Assembly: GCF_038637725.1 (NCBI RefSeq)
Contig: NZ_CP152052.1
Span: 1,409,501 to 1,473,500 of the forward strand
Origin: Psychrobacillus sp. FSL H8-0483
GTDB taxonomy: Bacteria; Bacillota; Bacilli; Bacillales_A; Planococcaceae
Reading direction: 5' to 3'
DNA: 64,000 nt
Part shown: positions 47,777 to 56,691 of the stretch, piece after piece
Layout of the letters: every line of letters starts with the position of its first letter
How positions within the stretch are numbered: position 1 is the first letter of the stretch
Translations under genes and position numbers: made by a program
The notes under the pieces: model-generated
What the model was told of the DNA's origin: nothing
Databases searched by the model: none
The model's input: only the letters and a program-made list of their open reading frames with translations

Positions 47777-48500
47777 AAAATTTGCATTAGTTGTGGGGGC
47801 TTCGGGTGAAATAGGGCATGCTATTAGCCGTAGTCTTGCTGAAGCAGGATGGTCCCTATATTTGCATTACGCAAACAATGAAGAGCGAGTGAGTGTACTT
47901 GTAAATGATTTAGAAGAATCTTTTCCTACACAAGAATTTATGCTTATACAGGCAGACTTGAGAAAATCGGAATCGGTCGAAAAGTTATCGAATTCCATTT
48001 TTACCATTCATTCGGTTGTATTTGCACAAGGACATAGCCTATTCAAAGGTTTAGAACAAACTTCTTTAGAAGACATTCGCTATCTATTTCAGGTACACGT
48101 AGAACATCCCATGTTTTTAGTAGGAAAATTAACACCAAAGCTTCGAAAACAAACACACAGTTCGATCATTTTTGTTGGATCAATTTGGGGCGATACAGGT
48201 GCTTCATATGAAGTAGCTTATTCAGCAGCAAAAGGTGCTCAACACGCCTTTGTTAAAGCGTATGCGAAAGAAGTTGCTACACAAAAAATCACGGTAAATG
48301 CAGTAGCTCCAGGATTTATTGAGACAAAAATGAATGCCCATGTAGAGGAAGAAGCTCGTCAACAAATTTTAGAGGAAATACCAGCAGGAGTATTTGGCTC
48401 TACACAAGATGTAGCTAATGCAGTAGTATTTTTAACAGGTGAAAAAGCAACTTATATAACTGGTCAAATAATCCGTGTGAATGGTGGATGGTACATTTGA
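47769..48500 (+). CDS. ymfI: EF-P 5-aminopentanone reductase YmfI (SDR family)
   Basis: YmfI reduces 5-aminopentanone on the EF-P lysine to 5-aminopentanol in B. subtilis. The 243-residue short-chain dehydrogenase has VVGASGEIGHAISRSLAEAG (cofactor loop TGxxxGxG-like), the catalytic Tyr and Lys in YSAAKGAQHAF (YxxxK), and NAVAPGFIETKM. I choose ATG 47769, which lies inside the ymfH end and has no strong ribosome site, suggesting coupled translation; the longer frame upstream is within ymfH. YmfJ, next in B. subtilis, is missing. Confidence 0.93.
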   Translation: MNKKFALVVGASGEIGHAISRSLAEAGWSLYLHYANNEERVSVLVNDLEESFPTQEFMLIQADLRKSESVEKLSNSIFTIHSVVFAQGHSLFKGLEQTSLEDIRYLFQVHVEHPMFLVGKLTPKLRKQTHSSIIFVGSIWGDTGASYEVAYSAAKGAQHAFVKAYAKEVATQKITVNAVAPGFIETKMNAHVEEEARQQILEEIPAGVFGSTQDVANAVVFLTGEKATYITGQIIRVNGGWYI

Positions 48501-48504
48501 ATCC

Positions 48505-48545
48505 AAAAGAAAAGAGATATTTTAGCGCTCTTTTCTTTTTTCCTT
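48505..48545 (+). terminator. intrinsic terminator after ymfI
   Basis: Perfect 12-bp purine/pyrimidine arms 48505-48516 and 48529-48540 lead into a long T-rich tract. Confidence 0.85.
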
Positions 48546-48623
48546 TTATTCAACTACGAAATCATATATGATAGAACTTATAATGAAGTGAAACGTCATC
48601 TAAATAGAGAGGAAAGATTTAAA

Positions 48624-49430
48624 ATGGCTAGTGAGTGGTTTTTTGAATACGAGATTCAAATAAATCGTCCAGGACTTTTAGGAGACATTTCTTCTTTACT
48701 TGGAATGCTACGAGTTAATATTGTCACGATTAATGGGGTTGACGAAGGTAGACGTGGAATGCTTATTAAAGCAGAAAAGAAAGAGAATATTGAACGGTTT
48801 GAACATATTGTTTCTACTATGGATACAATACATTTAACCAAATTTCGGGAACCTAAGCTGAGAGATCGTTTAGCTGTTCGCCACGGCCGCTATATTCAAC
48901 GAGATGCGGATGATAAAAAAACTTTTCGGTTTGTTCGAGATGAACTTGGTCTTCTAGTGGACTTCATGGCTGAAATATTTAAACAGGAAGGTCATAAGTT
49001 AATTGGAATTAGAGGGATGCCTCGTGTAGGTAAGACAGAGTCAGTTGTTGCAGCAAGTGTTTGTGCTAACAAAAAATGGATTTTCCTTTCTTCTACTATG
49101 ATTAAACAAACAATTAGAAGTCAGTTAGCTGGAGACGAATTTAGTGATCGTAATATTTTCATTTTAGACGGTATTGTGACGAGAAAATCAAATGATGAAA
49201 AGCATCTTCAGCTTGTTAGAGAAATGATGCGTATGCCAACGATTAAGGTGGTGGAACACCCAGATATGTTTATCCAGCATTCTGAGTATTCTATTGACGA
49301 TTTTGACTATATTATCGAGCTTCGACATAATCCTGATGAGATTATTACTTATGAAATGATGGAAAAAAACCACGGAATATCCGACAAAGGAATGGGTGGT
49401 TTTGGCGGATTTGGTGGATTTAATTTTTAA
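48624..49430 (+). CDS. ymfK: YmfK, DUF3388 protein: ACT-like plus P-loop
   Basis: Function unknown. I choose ATG 48624 after GAGAGGAAAG, giving 268 aa beginning ASEWFFEYEIQINRPGLLGD. Residues about 5-75 look like an ACT regulatory domain (RPGLLGDISSLLGMLRVNIV). Residues about 130-245 hold a nucleotide-binding-like module with GMPRVGKTES, a full GxxxxGKT Walker A, followed by WIFLSS and a possible Walker B region NIFILDGIV. The C-terminus is a GGFGGFGGFNF tail. Family length and position before ymfM match B. subtilis. Confidence 0.9.
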   Translation: MASEWFFEYEIQINRPGLLGDISSLLGMLRVNIVTINGVDEGRRGMLIKAEKKENIERFEHIVSTMDTIHLTKFREPKLRDRLAVRHGRYIQRDADDKKTFRFVRDELGLLVDFMAEIFKQEGHKLIGIRGMPRVGKTESVVAASVCANKKWIFLSSTMIKQTIRSQLAGDEFSDRNIFILDGIVTRKSNDEKHLQLVREMMRMPTIKVVEHPDMFIQHSEYSIDDFDYIIELRHNPDEIITYEMMEKNHGISDKGMGGFGGFGGFNF

Positions 49431-49446
49431 CGGGTGGGTGTTTTAA

Positions 49447-50298
49447 TTGACAGAACTTGGTGCTCGCTTAAAAGAAGCGAGAGTAGCAAAAGGTTTTAGT
49501 ATTGATGATTTACAAGAAATAACAAAAATTCAAAAAAGATATTTATCTAGTATAGAACAAGGAAATTATGCAACTATGCCAGGTGCATTTTATGTGCGTG
49601 CTTTTATTAAACAGTATGCTGAAGCGGTTGGATTAAATGGAGACGAATTATTGGAGACATACAAATCAGAAATTCCTTCTTCAGCAAGCGATGATGTTTC
49701 TAAAAATATACCTCCGACACCTACGAGAAGGACGCTTGGGGGACAATCCTCCAATAGGTTTATGGAAATATTCCCTATGCTAGTTGTAGCATTATTTGTT
49801 GTTGCAATTATTGTTATTGTATGGACATTATTTCAGAGTGGACCGAAAGATGTACCAGAAGAAATTGACACTGAGACGGGCCTAACGATGGAAACAAAGC
49901 CGCCGAAAGAAGAAGTGACACCACCGGCAGAAGAAGAGCCAGAAGAGCCTGTAGAAGAAGTGGTTGAAGAGCCGGTTTTAGAGCAACAAATTACAGTTGG
50001 AGCTACGCAAGGTGAAAATACTACATATGATTTAACTGGAGCAGAAGGCTATGAAGTGAAGGTAGTTGCAACAGGAAAATCATGGTTATCTATTCAAGAT
50101 CAAAATGGTGTAGAAATGATGCAGCCTGCAAGAGAAATCCAAGCGGGTGAAACATTTACATTAGATGCTAGTAATGCAGAGCGAATTCGTATCAGAGTAG
50201 GGTCTACTCCAAATGCATCTGTATATATAAATGATCAACTAGTTGAATATCCATCTGAAAGAACACCACAAAATCTAGTAATACAGTTTAACAAATAG
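49447..50298 (+). CDS. ymfM: RodZ/YmfM-like membrane HTH protein
   Basis: RodZ-type proteins link MreB-based cell-shape machinery to the membrane. The 283-residue protein has an N-terminal HTH_25 domain (residues 1-70, LGARLKEARVAKGFSIDDLQ, YVRAFIKQYAE), one membrane segment (about 109-131), an acidic proline-rich linker (about 135-180, PEEPVEEVVEEP) and a C-terminal DUF4115 domain (about 195-283, GKSWLSIQD). The start is TTG 49447 with GGGTGGGTG upstream. It precedes pgsA as in B. subtilis. Confidence 0.92.
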   Translation: MTELGARLKEARVAKGFSIDDLQEITKIQKRYLSSIEQGNYATMPGAFYVRAFIKQYAEAVGLNGDELLETYKSEIPSSASDDVSKNIPPTPTRRTLGGQSSNRFMEIFPMLVVALFVVAIIVIVWTLFQSGPKDVPEEIDTETGLTMETKPPKEEVTPPAEEEPEEPVEEVVEEPVLEQQITVGATQGENTTYDLTGAEGYEVKVVATGKSWLSIQDQNGVEMMQPAREIQAGETFTLDASNAERIRIRVGSTPNASVYINDQLVEYPSERTPQNLVIQFNK

Positions 50299-50320
50299 TC
50301 ATCTATAAGATGGCTATTTT
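50294..50320 (+). terminator. hairpin between ymfM and pgsA
   Basis: Arms 50294-50303 and 50309-50318 pair over 10 bp with one wobble; the T-run is short, so it is a weak terminator that starts in the last codons of ymfM. Confidence 0.65.
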
Positions 50321-50348
50321 GTTTGAAAGTGAAAGGAGCTTACTACAA

Positions 50349-50933
50349 ATGAAAATGAATATACCAAATCAAATCTCCATGTTCCGAATTTTTTTAATTC
50401 CAGTATTTATGTTATTTATGCTAGTAGATTTTAATTGGGGAGATGTTAGTTTTCTTGGTGCGACTATTCCTGTAGGTCATTTAGTTGGAGCAATTATTTT
50501 CATCATTGCATCGATCACAGATTTTATTGATGGGTATTACGCGCGTAAATATAATCTAGTTACAAACATGGGGAAATTTTTAGATCCATTAGCGGATAAA
50601 CTGCTTGTATCTGCTGCCCTCATTATTTTAGTTCAGTTTGGTATTGCACCCGCTTGGGTTGTTATATTAATTATTAGCCGTGAGTTTGCTGTAACAGGAC
50701 TTCGTTTAATTCTTGCAAACGAAGGAGAAGTTGTAGCTGCAAACCAATTAGGTAAAATTAAAATGTGGACACAAATTATAGCTATTTCTTCCTTACTATT
50801 AGGAAATGTATTTTTTGAACTATTTAACTTTCCATTTGATATGATTATGTTATATGTTTGTTTATTCTTTACATTATGGTCTGGATTCGATTATTTCTAT
50901 ATAAATCGTAAAGTATTACTGGATTCTAAGTAG
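50349..50933 (+). CDS. pgsA: CDP-diacylglycerol-glycerol-3-phosphate phosphatidyltransferase
   Basis: PgsA makes phosphatidylglycerol phosphate, using the CDP-diacylglycerol made by CdsA. I choose ATG 50349 after GAAAGGAGC, giving 194 aa. It has about five membrane segments and the CDP-alcohol phosphotransferase signature DG-x2-AR-x8-G-x3-D-x3-D starting at ITDFIDGYYARKYN and ending KFLDPLADKLL (residues about 57-85). Confidence 0.96.
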   Translation: MKMNIPNQISMFRIFLIPVFMLFMLVDFNWGDVSFLGATIPVGHLVGAIIFIIASITDFIDGYYARKYNLVTNMGKFLDPLADKLLVSAALIILVQFGIAPAWVVILIISREFAVTGLRLILANEGEVVAANQLGKIKMWTQIIAISSLLLGNVFFELFNFPFDMIMLYVCLFFTLWSGFDYFYINRKVLLDSK

Positions 50934-50948
50934 GAAGGAAGTTTTTCC

Positions 50949-52205
50949 ATGAAAGCTGAAATTATTGCTGTCGGTTCGGAATTGTTGTTGGGTCAAATAT
51001 CCAATACAAACGCACGATTTATTTCTTCCCAACTAGCGGAAATAGGTATCGATGTTTTTTTTCATACAGTTGTAGGTGATAATCCAAACCGTTTATTAGA
51101 TTCCATTAAAATTGCAGAAGAACGTGCGGATTTAATCATTTTTACAGGTGGATTAGGGCCAACTAAAGATGACTTGACAAAAGAGACCATCTCAAAGCAT
51201 TTGAACAAAAAACTTGTATTCGATGAAAATGCAATGATTTTTATTGAAGATTTCTTTAAACGAATGAATCGTGAAATGACCGAAAATAATAAAAAGCAAG
51301 CACTTGTACTCGAAGGGTGCACGGTTTTAGAAAATAAACATGGAATGGCACCTGGTATGTTATTAGCTACTAAAAGTCATGCCTATATGCTCCTTCCGGG
51401 ACCACCAAAAGAAATGGAACCAATGTTTCAATTTGAAGCTAAACCATTGCTACTAAAACTTTTACATAACGAAACAGTAATTATGTCACATGTTATTCGC
51501 TTCTATGGAATTGGCGAAGCAGAATTAGAGACGAAAGTGCAAGATTTATTAGACAATCAGACAAATCCAACGCTTGCTCCACTGGCATCAGACGGAGAAG
51601 TTACTTTAAGGCTTACTGCTAAAAGTGATACAGAAAAGGATGCTTGGCAGAAGATCGAAGCTTTACAGGCCGAGATTCTACATAGAGTTGGCAAGTTTGT
51701 GTATGGGTATAATAATGATTCGCTTGCTTCCAAACTAAGAGACATCTTAATCGAAAATGAGTTAACGATTTCTGCTGCAGAAAGTATGACAGCGGGTTTA
51801 TTCCAATCAGAACTTGCAGCTGTACCTGGTATGGGTGAAGCGTTAGTAGGTGGAATGATTACTTATACAGAAGATGTGAAAATAAAACAATTAGGTGTTA
51901 ATGAAGCGATCATTAAAGAGTTTAGCGTTGTTTCTAGTCAATGTGCAGAAGAAATGGCAGTTCGAGTGAAAGAAAAATTTAATACTAATATTGGTATTGG
52001 AATAACTGGAGCGGCTGGACCAGATGGACATGGCGGCCAACCAGCTGGTACTGTTTGGATTGGTATTGCTTACGGAGAAATGGCACCTATTTCATATAAA
52101 TTGAACCTTTCAGGTATGAGAAATACAAACAGACTTAGAGCAGTCAAATTTACCATTCACTATTTATTACAATTACTTCGTGAACAAGGAAATGCAAGAA
52201 TTTAA
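50949..52205 (+). CDS. cinA: CinA-family competence/NMN amidohydrolase protein
   Basis: CinA is a two-domain protein: an N-terminal MoCF/COG1058 domain (residues 1-170, AEIIAVGSELLLGQISNTNA, FTGGLGPTKDDLT, LPGPPKEMEPMF) associated with ADP-ribose pyrophosphatase activity, and a C-terminal CinA domain (about 255-415, ISAAESMTAGLFQ, GITGAAGPDG) with nicotinamide mononucleotide deamidase activity. 418 aa, typical. It lies upstream of recA, a pairing conserved in Firmicutes and linked to competence, but here a terminator and promoter separate the two. Confidence 0.95.
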   Translation: MKAEIIAVGSELLLGQISNTNARFISSQLAEIGIDVFFHTVVGDNPNRLLDSIKIAEERADLIIFTGGLGPTKDDLTKETISKHLNKKLVFDENAMIFIEDFFKRMNREMTENNKKQALVLEGCTVLENKHGMAPGMLLATKSHAYMLLPGPPKEMEPMFQFEAKPLLLKLLHNETVIMSHVIRFYGIGEAELETKVQDLLDNQTNPTLAPLASDGEVTLRLTAKSDTEKDAWQKIEALQAEILHRVGKFVYGYNNDSLASKLRDILIENELTISAAESMTAGLFQSELAAVPGMGEALVGGMITYTEDVKIKQLGVNEAIIKEFSVVSSQCAEEMAVRVKEKFNTNIGIGITGAAGPDGHGGQPAGTVWIGIAYGEMAPISYKLNLSGMRNTNRLRAVKFTIHYLLQLLREQGNARI

Positions 52206-52215
52206 TTTTGAACAT

Positions 52216-52252
52216 AAAAAACGGCCCAAAATCTATTTTTGAGCCGTTTTTA
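52216..52252 (+). terminator. intrinsic terminator after cinA
   Basis: Long stem: ACGGCCCAAAA arm (to 52231) with TTTTGAGCCGT (from about 52237), one wobble, flanked by A-run and T-run so it can work in both directions. Confidence 0.88.
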
Positions 52253-52284
52253 ATTACTAAAATGAAATAGTCGTGAAAAATAAA

Positions 52285-52298
52285 CGAATGAACGTTCG
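52285..52298 (+). promoter_or_regulatory. LexA (DinR) SOS box upstream of recA
   Basis: CGAATGAACGTTCG matches the Bacillus SOS consensus CGAAC-RNR-Y-GTTCG at every position but one (T for C at position 5). It lies just upstream of the recA -35, as expected for LexA repression of recA. Confidence 0.85.
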
Positions 52299-52306
52299 CT
52301 TTTTTC

Positions 52307-52335
52307 TTGTGTATTTCTCAAAAACCGAGTATAGT
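52307..52335 (+). promoter_or_regulatory. recA promoter
   Basis: TTGTGT (52307-52312) and TATAGT (52330-52335) with 17 bp spacing, 9 bp downstream of the SOS box. Confidence 0.7.
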
Positions 52336-52381
52336 AAGAATAGGATTAAAAAAGAGAATATCTTTTAAGGAGGAAATGCAG

Positions 52382-53443
52382 TTGAGCAATGATCGTAAAG
52401 CGGCTTTAGAAATGGCTTTAAAACAAATAGAGAAACAATTTGGTAAGGGTTCGGTTATGAGGCTTGGAGAAAAAACTGATCTTCAAATTTCTACTTCTTC
52501 TAGTGGTTCATTAGCACTTGATTCAGCACTAGGGATAGGTGGATATCCAAGAGGCCGTATTATTGAGGTATATGGACCAGAAAGCTCTGGTAAAACTACA
52601 GTAGCACTACATGCAATTGCAGAAATCCAAAAAACTGGCGGTCAAGCCGCTTTTATTGACGCAGAGCATGCGTTGGACCCAGTTTATGCTCAAAAACTAG
52701 GGGTTAATATTGACGAATTACTTTTATCACAACCAGATACAGGGGAGCAAGCGCTTGAAATTGCAGAGGCTTTAGTACGAAGTGGCGCAGTTGAAATTTT
52801 AGTAATTGACTCAGTAGCAGCTCTAGTACCGAAAGCGGAAATTGAAGGAGAAATGGGAGATTCACATATTGGTCTTCAAGCACGTTTAATGTCACAAGCA
52901 TTACGTAAGCTTTCAGGTGTTATTAACAAATCTAATACAATTGCTATTTTTATAAATCAAATTCGAGAAAAAGTTGGAGTAATGTTTGGGAACCCTGAAG
53001 TAACACCAGGTGGACGCGCGCTTAAATTTTATAGTTCCGTTCGTTTAGAAGTAAGACGTGCAGAGGCTATTAAACAAGGGACAGATATCGTTGGTAACAA
53101 AACGAAAATCAAAATAGTTAAAAATAAAGTAGCACCTCCATTTAAAACAGCAGAAGTTGATATTATGTATGGAGAAGGAATTTCTCAAGAAGGAGAAATT
53201 GTTGATATAGGATCAGACCTTGATATAATACAAAAAAGTGGTTCTTGGTATGCGTATAATGAAGAACGCATTGGTCAAGGTAGAGAAAATGCAAAGCAAT
53301 TCCTAAAAGAAAATCCAAATACTAAAAACGAAATTGCGTCTAAAATTCGTGAATCGCTCGGTATGACAGGTAGCTCGGTTACAATAGAAGCTCCTGAAGA
53401 GGAAGAAGACGAAGAATTCGACTTATTATTGGACGAAAATTAA
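52382..53443 (+). CDS. recA: recombinase RecA
   Basis: RecA forms filaments on single-stranded DNA for strand exchange and stimulates LexA cleavage. I choose TTG 52382, 8 nt after AAGGAGG, giving 353 aa beginning [20 protein letters not shown]; an in-frame ATG two codons upstream is too close to the ribosome site. Walker [10 protein letters not shown] (about residue 63), [13 protein letters not shown], the [15 protein letters not shown] loop and [12 protein letters not shown] are intact. The C-terminus is acidic ([15 protein letters not shown]). Confidence 0.98.
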   Translation: MSNDRKAALEMALKQIEKQFGKGSVMRLGEKTDLQISTSSSGSLALDSALGIGGYPRGRIIEVYGPESSGKTTVALHAIAEIQKTGGQAAFIDAEHALDPVYAQKLGVNIDELLLSQPDTGEQALEIAEALVRSGAVEILVIDSVAALVPKAEIEGEMGDSHIGLQARLMSQALRKLSGVINKSNTIAIFINQIREKVGVMFGNPEVTPGGRALKFYSSVRLEVRRAEAIKQGTDIVGNKTKIKIVKNKVAPPFKTAEVDIMYGEGISQEGEIVDIGSDLDIIQKSGSWYAYNEERIGQGRENAKQFLKENPNTKNEIASKIRESLGMTGSSVTIEAPEEEEDEEFDLLLDEN

Positions 53444-53452
53444 TATATCTGA

Positions 53453-53480
53453 AAGCCTCTCCATTTGGAGGGGCTTTTTT
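53453..53480 (+). terminator. intrinsic terminator after recA
   Basis: Arms 53453-53462 and 53467-53476 pair over 10 bp with one wobble and lead into six T residues. Confidence 0.9.
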
Positions 53481-53980
53481 GATAGATAAAACAGTGAATG
53501 AGATAAGAGTGCCACGAACTCAGTGTTCATAGTGTTTGGAAAGAGATAAAACTCTCATGCATTACATGCAAAGCAGAGAAATTATTCAGTTAGCAAGTAC
53601 TTGAAACAAAATCCTTTTGAGAAGAAGTTTTCCCTAGAGGATATGTCAGAAAAATATATTAGATCACGGCTGTTGATTATCCAATTTACACCATTAAAAT
53701 TTCACTAGAAATAACAAGTACCAAGCACTCCAAATGCACCTATTCATAGAGTGTCTATTGTGTTATCAACACTTTATTAGCAATTTACTGGGTACTTTTG
53801 GTTAATTAACCCGTGTTATATTAGTTAACGCTCTGCGCTTTTTCTTTCTAGAAGATCATTTATTCTCAATCTGAGAATCCCTATTTACAACCATTTACAA
53901 TTGTTTCTACTTCTTGACCCTTAAGCATTTGTTTTATAGGGGGGCACCCTTATCCTTTTCTTTATAATATTCATCCCGTT
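53481..53980. other. 500-bp gene-free region between recA and rny
   Basis: No credible gene on either strand. The longest open frame (53550-53708, + strand) has no start codon or ribosome site except an internal ATG at 53643. B. subtilis has pbpX here. The region has no repeats shared with the other intergenic elements in the window. Confidence 0.6.
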
Positions 53981-53983
53981 TCC

Positions 53984-54012
53984 TTGACAGAGTATTTCTA
54001 CATCTATACAAT
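53984..54012 (+). promoter_or_regulatory. strong sigma-A promoter for rny
   Basis: A perfect TTGACA (53984-53989) and TACAAT (54007-54012) are exactly 17 bp apart. The predicted start near 54019 leaves a leader of about 100 nt. Confidence 0.8.
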
Positions 54013-54024
54013 TAAAATTGTATA
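54005..54024. promoter_or_regulatory. inverted repeat over the rny -10, candidate operator
   Basis: Nine-base perfect arms (TATACAATT and AATTGTATA) around two bases cover the -10 and the predicted start. The position fits a repressor site; being AT-rich it could also be chance. Confidence 0.45.
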
Positions 54025-54121
54025 ATTTCTTTATAAAATGATGAAAAAGGCAATACATGTAATGCTTTTAGCATATATGTGCCGACTGAAACTTAAAAGT
54101 ATAGCAATAGGGGGTGTTCAA

Positions 54122-55681
54122 ATGCCATATGAAATTATCATCTCCGCTTTGCTTGGCCTATTTTTCGGTGCTCTTTTTGGTTATAATTATCTGAAAAAAG
54201 TGAACGATTCTAAAGTGACTGGTGCAAAACAATCTTCAGCACTCATCTTAGATGAAGCAAAGCGAGAAGCTGAAGCATTGAAGAAAGAAGCACTATTAGA
54301 AGCCAAAGATGAAACTCACCAATTACGAACTGAAGCAGAATCTGACATCCGTGAACGCCGTATGGAACTGCAAAAACAGGAAAATCGGTTATTACAAAGA
54401 GAAGAGAATCTTGATCGAAAAGATGATGCTCTAAACAAGAGAGAAGTTGGCCTTGAGCGTAAAGAAGATGCTCTAACCGAAAGACAACAGCATATCGAAC
54501 AGAAGGAAAGTAAAGTGGACGAACTAGTTGCATTGCAACAAAGCGAGCTACAAAGAATCTCTACTTTAACAAGAGAAGAAGCAAAATCAATTATTCTTCA
54601 AGAAGTAGAAAATGAACTTGCTACAGATATTGCTGTGATGACGAAGGAATCAGAAACAAGAGCGAAAGAAGAATCGGATAAAAAATCTCGTGAGATCCTT
54701 TCACTTGCTCTACAACGTTTTGCAGCGGATCATGTAGCAGAAACAACAGTTTCGGTTGTTAATTTACCAAACGATGAAATGAAAGGTCGAATCATTGGTC
54801 GGGAAGGTCGAAACATTCGTACGCTAGAAACTTTAACAGGTATCGATTTAATTATTGATGACACACCAGAAGCTGTAATTCTATCTGGATTTGATCCAAT
54901 CCGAAGAGAAACTGCTCGTTTAGCACTCGAAAAACTAGTACAAGATGGACGAATTCATCCAGCCCGTATTGAGGAAATGGTAGAGAAGTCTAGAAGAGAA
55001 GTGGATGAACAAATTCGTGAAATTGGTGAACAAACAACGTTTGATATTGGCATTCATAATTTACATCCTGATCTAATGAAAATTTTAGGCCGATTACGTT
55101 ATCGTACAAGTTATGGGCAAAATGTGTTGAAGCACTCAACTGAAGTAGCCTACTTAGCTGGTCTATTAGCAGCGGAACTTGGAGAAGACGTTACGCTTGC
55201 AAGACGCGCTGGTTTACTTCACGATATTGGGAAAGCAATCGATCATGAAGTCGAAGGAAGCCATGTAGAGATTGGTGTAGAGCTTGCAACGAAATATAAA
55301 GAGCATCCAGTAGTCATTAACAGTATTGCTTCCCATCATGGAGATACAGAAGCTACTTCTGTTATAGCAGTATTAGTTGCTGCTGCCGATGCACTGTCTG
55401 CTGCTCGTCCTGGTGCAAGAAGTGAAACATTAGAAAACTATATTCGTCGTTTAGAGAAACTGGAAGAAATTTCAGAATCATACGATGGAGTAGAAAAATC
55501 TTTTGCCATTCAAGCAGGAAGAGAGATTCGTATTATGGTTCGCCCTGATCAAATTGATGATTTAACTGCTCATCGTTTGGCTAGAGATATTCGTAAACGA
55601 ATCGAAGAAGAACTTGATTACCCTGGTCATATTAAAGTGACAGTAATCAGAGAAACAAGAGCTGTGGAATACGCTAAATAA
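54122..55681 (+). CDS. rny: ribonuclease Y
   Basis: RNase Y is the membrane-anchored endoribonuclease that starts most mRNA decay in Bacilli and works with the RicA complex encoded downstream. I choose ATG 54122 after GGGGGTG; 519 aa. It has an N-terminal membrane helix (about 4-22), a long coiled coil (about 30-190), a KH domain ([20 protein letters not shown], about 212) and an HD domain with LLHDIGKA (H367/D368). A longer upstream frame lacks a ribosome site. Confidence 0.97.
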   Translation: MPYEIIISALLGLFFGALFGYNYLKKVNDSKVTGAKQSSALILDEAKREAEALKKEALLEAKDETHQLRTEAESDIRERRMELQKQENRLLQREENLDRKDDALNKREVGLERKEDALTERQQHIEQKESKVDELVALQQSELQRISTLTREEAKSIILQEVENELATDIAVMTKESETRAKEESDKKSREILSLALQRFAADHVAETTVSVVNLPNDEMKGRIIGREGRNIRTLETLTGIDLIIDDTPEAVILSGFDPIRRETARLALEKLVQDGRIHPARIEEMVEKSRREVDEQIREIGEQTTFDIGIHNLHPDLMKILGRLRYRTSYGQNVLKHSTEVAYLAGLLAAELGEDVTLARRAGLLHDIGKAIDHEVEGSHVEIGVELATKYKEHPVVINSIASHHGDTEATSVIAVLVAAADALSAARPGARSETLENYIRRLEKLEEISESYDGVEKSFAIQAGREIRIMVRPDQIDDLTAHRLARDIRKRIEEELDYPGHIKVTVIRETRAVEYAK

Positions 55682-55761
55682 AAAATGATTTCAGACTTTT
55701 GAAAAATACTTTCAATTAGTCCGAAGTAGAGTTTTATTATGTTAGATTTTAGTATTACAAG

Positions 55762-55788
55762 GAGGCTTCGAAAAGAAGCCTTTTTTTC
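55762..55788 (+). terminator. intrinsic terminator between rny and ymdB
   Basis: Perfect 7-bp arms 55763-55769 and 55775-55781 with a 5-nt loop, followed by a T-run. Confidence 0.88.
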
Positions 55789-55808
55789 GTGAGAGGACGT
55801 TAAAAGAA

Positions 55809-56606
55809 ATGAAGATTTTATTTATAGGTGATATCGTAGGTTCAATTGGTAGAGATACATTAGAAAGCTATTTACCAAGATTAAAAAGAAAATACAGTCC
55901 AGATGTTGTTATTGCAAATGGTGAAAATGCTGCTGCTGGACGTGGTATAACAAAAAGTATTTTTCAATCCTTGTTACACATGGGAGTGGATGTTGTGACA
56001 ATGGGTAATCACACATGGGATCAGAAGGAAATTATGGACTTTATTGATGATACGGATTACTTGATTCGTCCAGCTAACTTTTCAGATGAAGCTCCAGGAA
56101 AAGGTATGACATCCATTACAAAAAATGGACATACTGTTTCAGTCATTAATATGCACGGTAGAACATTTTTACCCCCTCATGATGATCCATTTAAAAAAGC
56201 TACAGAACTAGTAGAAGAAGCACAAAAATTATCGCCTATTATTTTTGTTGATTTTCATGCGGAAGCAACAAGTGAAAAAATTGCGTTTGGATGGCATTTA
56301 GATGGGAAAGCATCCGTTGTAGTAGGAACTCATACACATGTTCAAACGGCGGATTCACGAATCTTACCTGGAGGAACAGCTTATATAACAGATGTTGGAA
56401 TGACGGGCCCATACGATGAAGTGTTAGGGATGAAAAAAGAAGACGTATTATATCGTTTTCAAACAAATATGCCTACTCGCTTTGAAGTACCGAAAAGTGG
56501 ACGTTCTGTATTAAGTGGTTTCTTTGTTGAAGTTGATAACTTCACTGGGAAAGCAATTTATCAAGAACGAATTTATATAAACGATGATTACCCATTTAAG
56601 GGATAA
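55809..56606 (+). CDS. ymdB: YmdB phosphodiesterase
   Basis: YmdB is a calcineurin-like phosphodiesterase with cyclic nucleotide activity that controls biofilm and motility decisions in B. subtilis. The 265-residue protein has the metal ligands in ILFIGDIVGSIGRD (D8), NGENAAAGRG, MGNHTWDQKE, VDFHAEATSEK and GTHTHVQTAD, so it looks active. The ATG follows GAGAGGAC. It lies between rny and spoVS as usual. Confidence 0.95.
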   Translation: MKILFIGDIVGSIGRDTLESYLPRLKRKYSPDVVIANGENAAAGRGITKSIFQSLLHMGVDVVTMGNHTWDQKEIMDFIDDTDYLIRPANFSDEAPGKGMTSITKNGHTVSVINMHGRTFLPPHDDPFKKATELVEEAQKLSPIIFVDFHAEATSEKIAFGWHLDGKASVVVGTHTHVQTADSRILPGGTAYITDVGMTGPYDEVLGMKKEDVLYRFQTNMPTRFEVPKSGRSVLSGFFVEVDNFTGKAIYQERIYINDDYPFKG

Positions 56607-56643
56607 AAGAGTCTAAAAAAATTCTCCCAAGCATAAGTTAGTT

Positions 56644-56665
56644 TATGAACGAAAGCAAGTTCATA
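56644..56665 (+). promoter_or_regulatory. hairpin upstream of spoVS
   Basis: TATGAAC (56644-56650) and GTTCATA (56659-56665) form a perfect 7-bp stem in the 85-nt leader before spoVS. No T-run, so it is not a terminator; possibly an mRNA stability or operator element. Confidence 0.45.
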
Positions 56666-56691
56666 ATCTAGCGATAAAAGGAGAAATTATA

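Noticed and set aside
53550-53708. An open frame in the recA-rny gap that might be a gene remnant
   Set aside because: No start codon at its head, no ribosome site, and the product resembles no family I know; too short to tell from chance.
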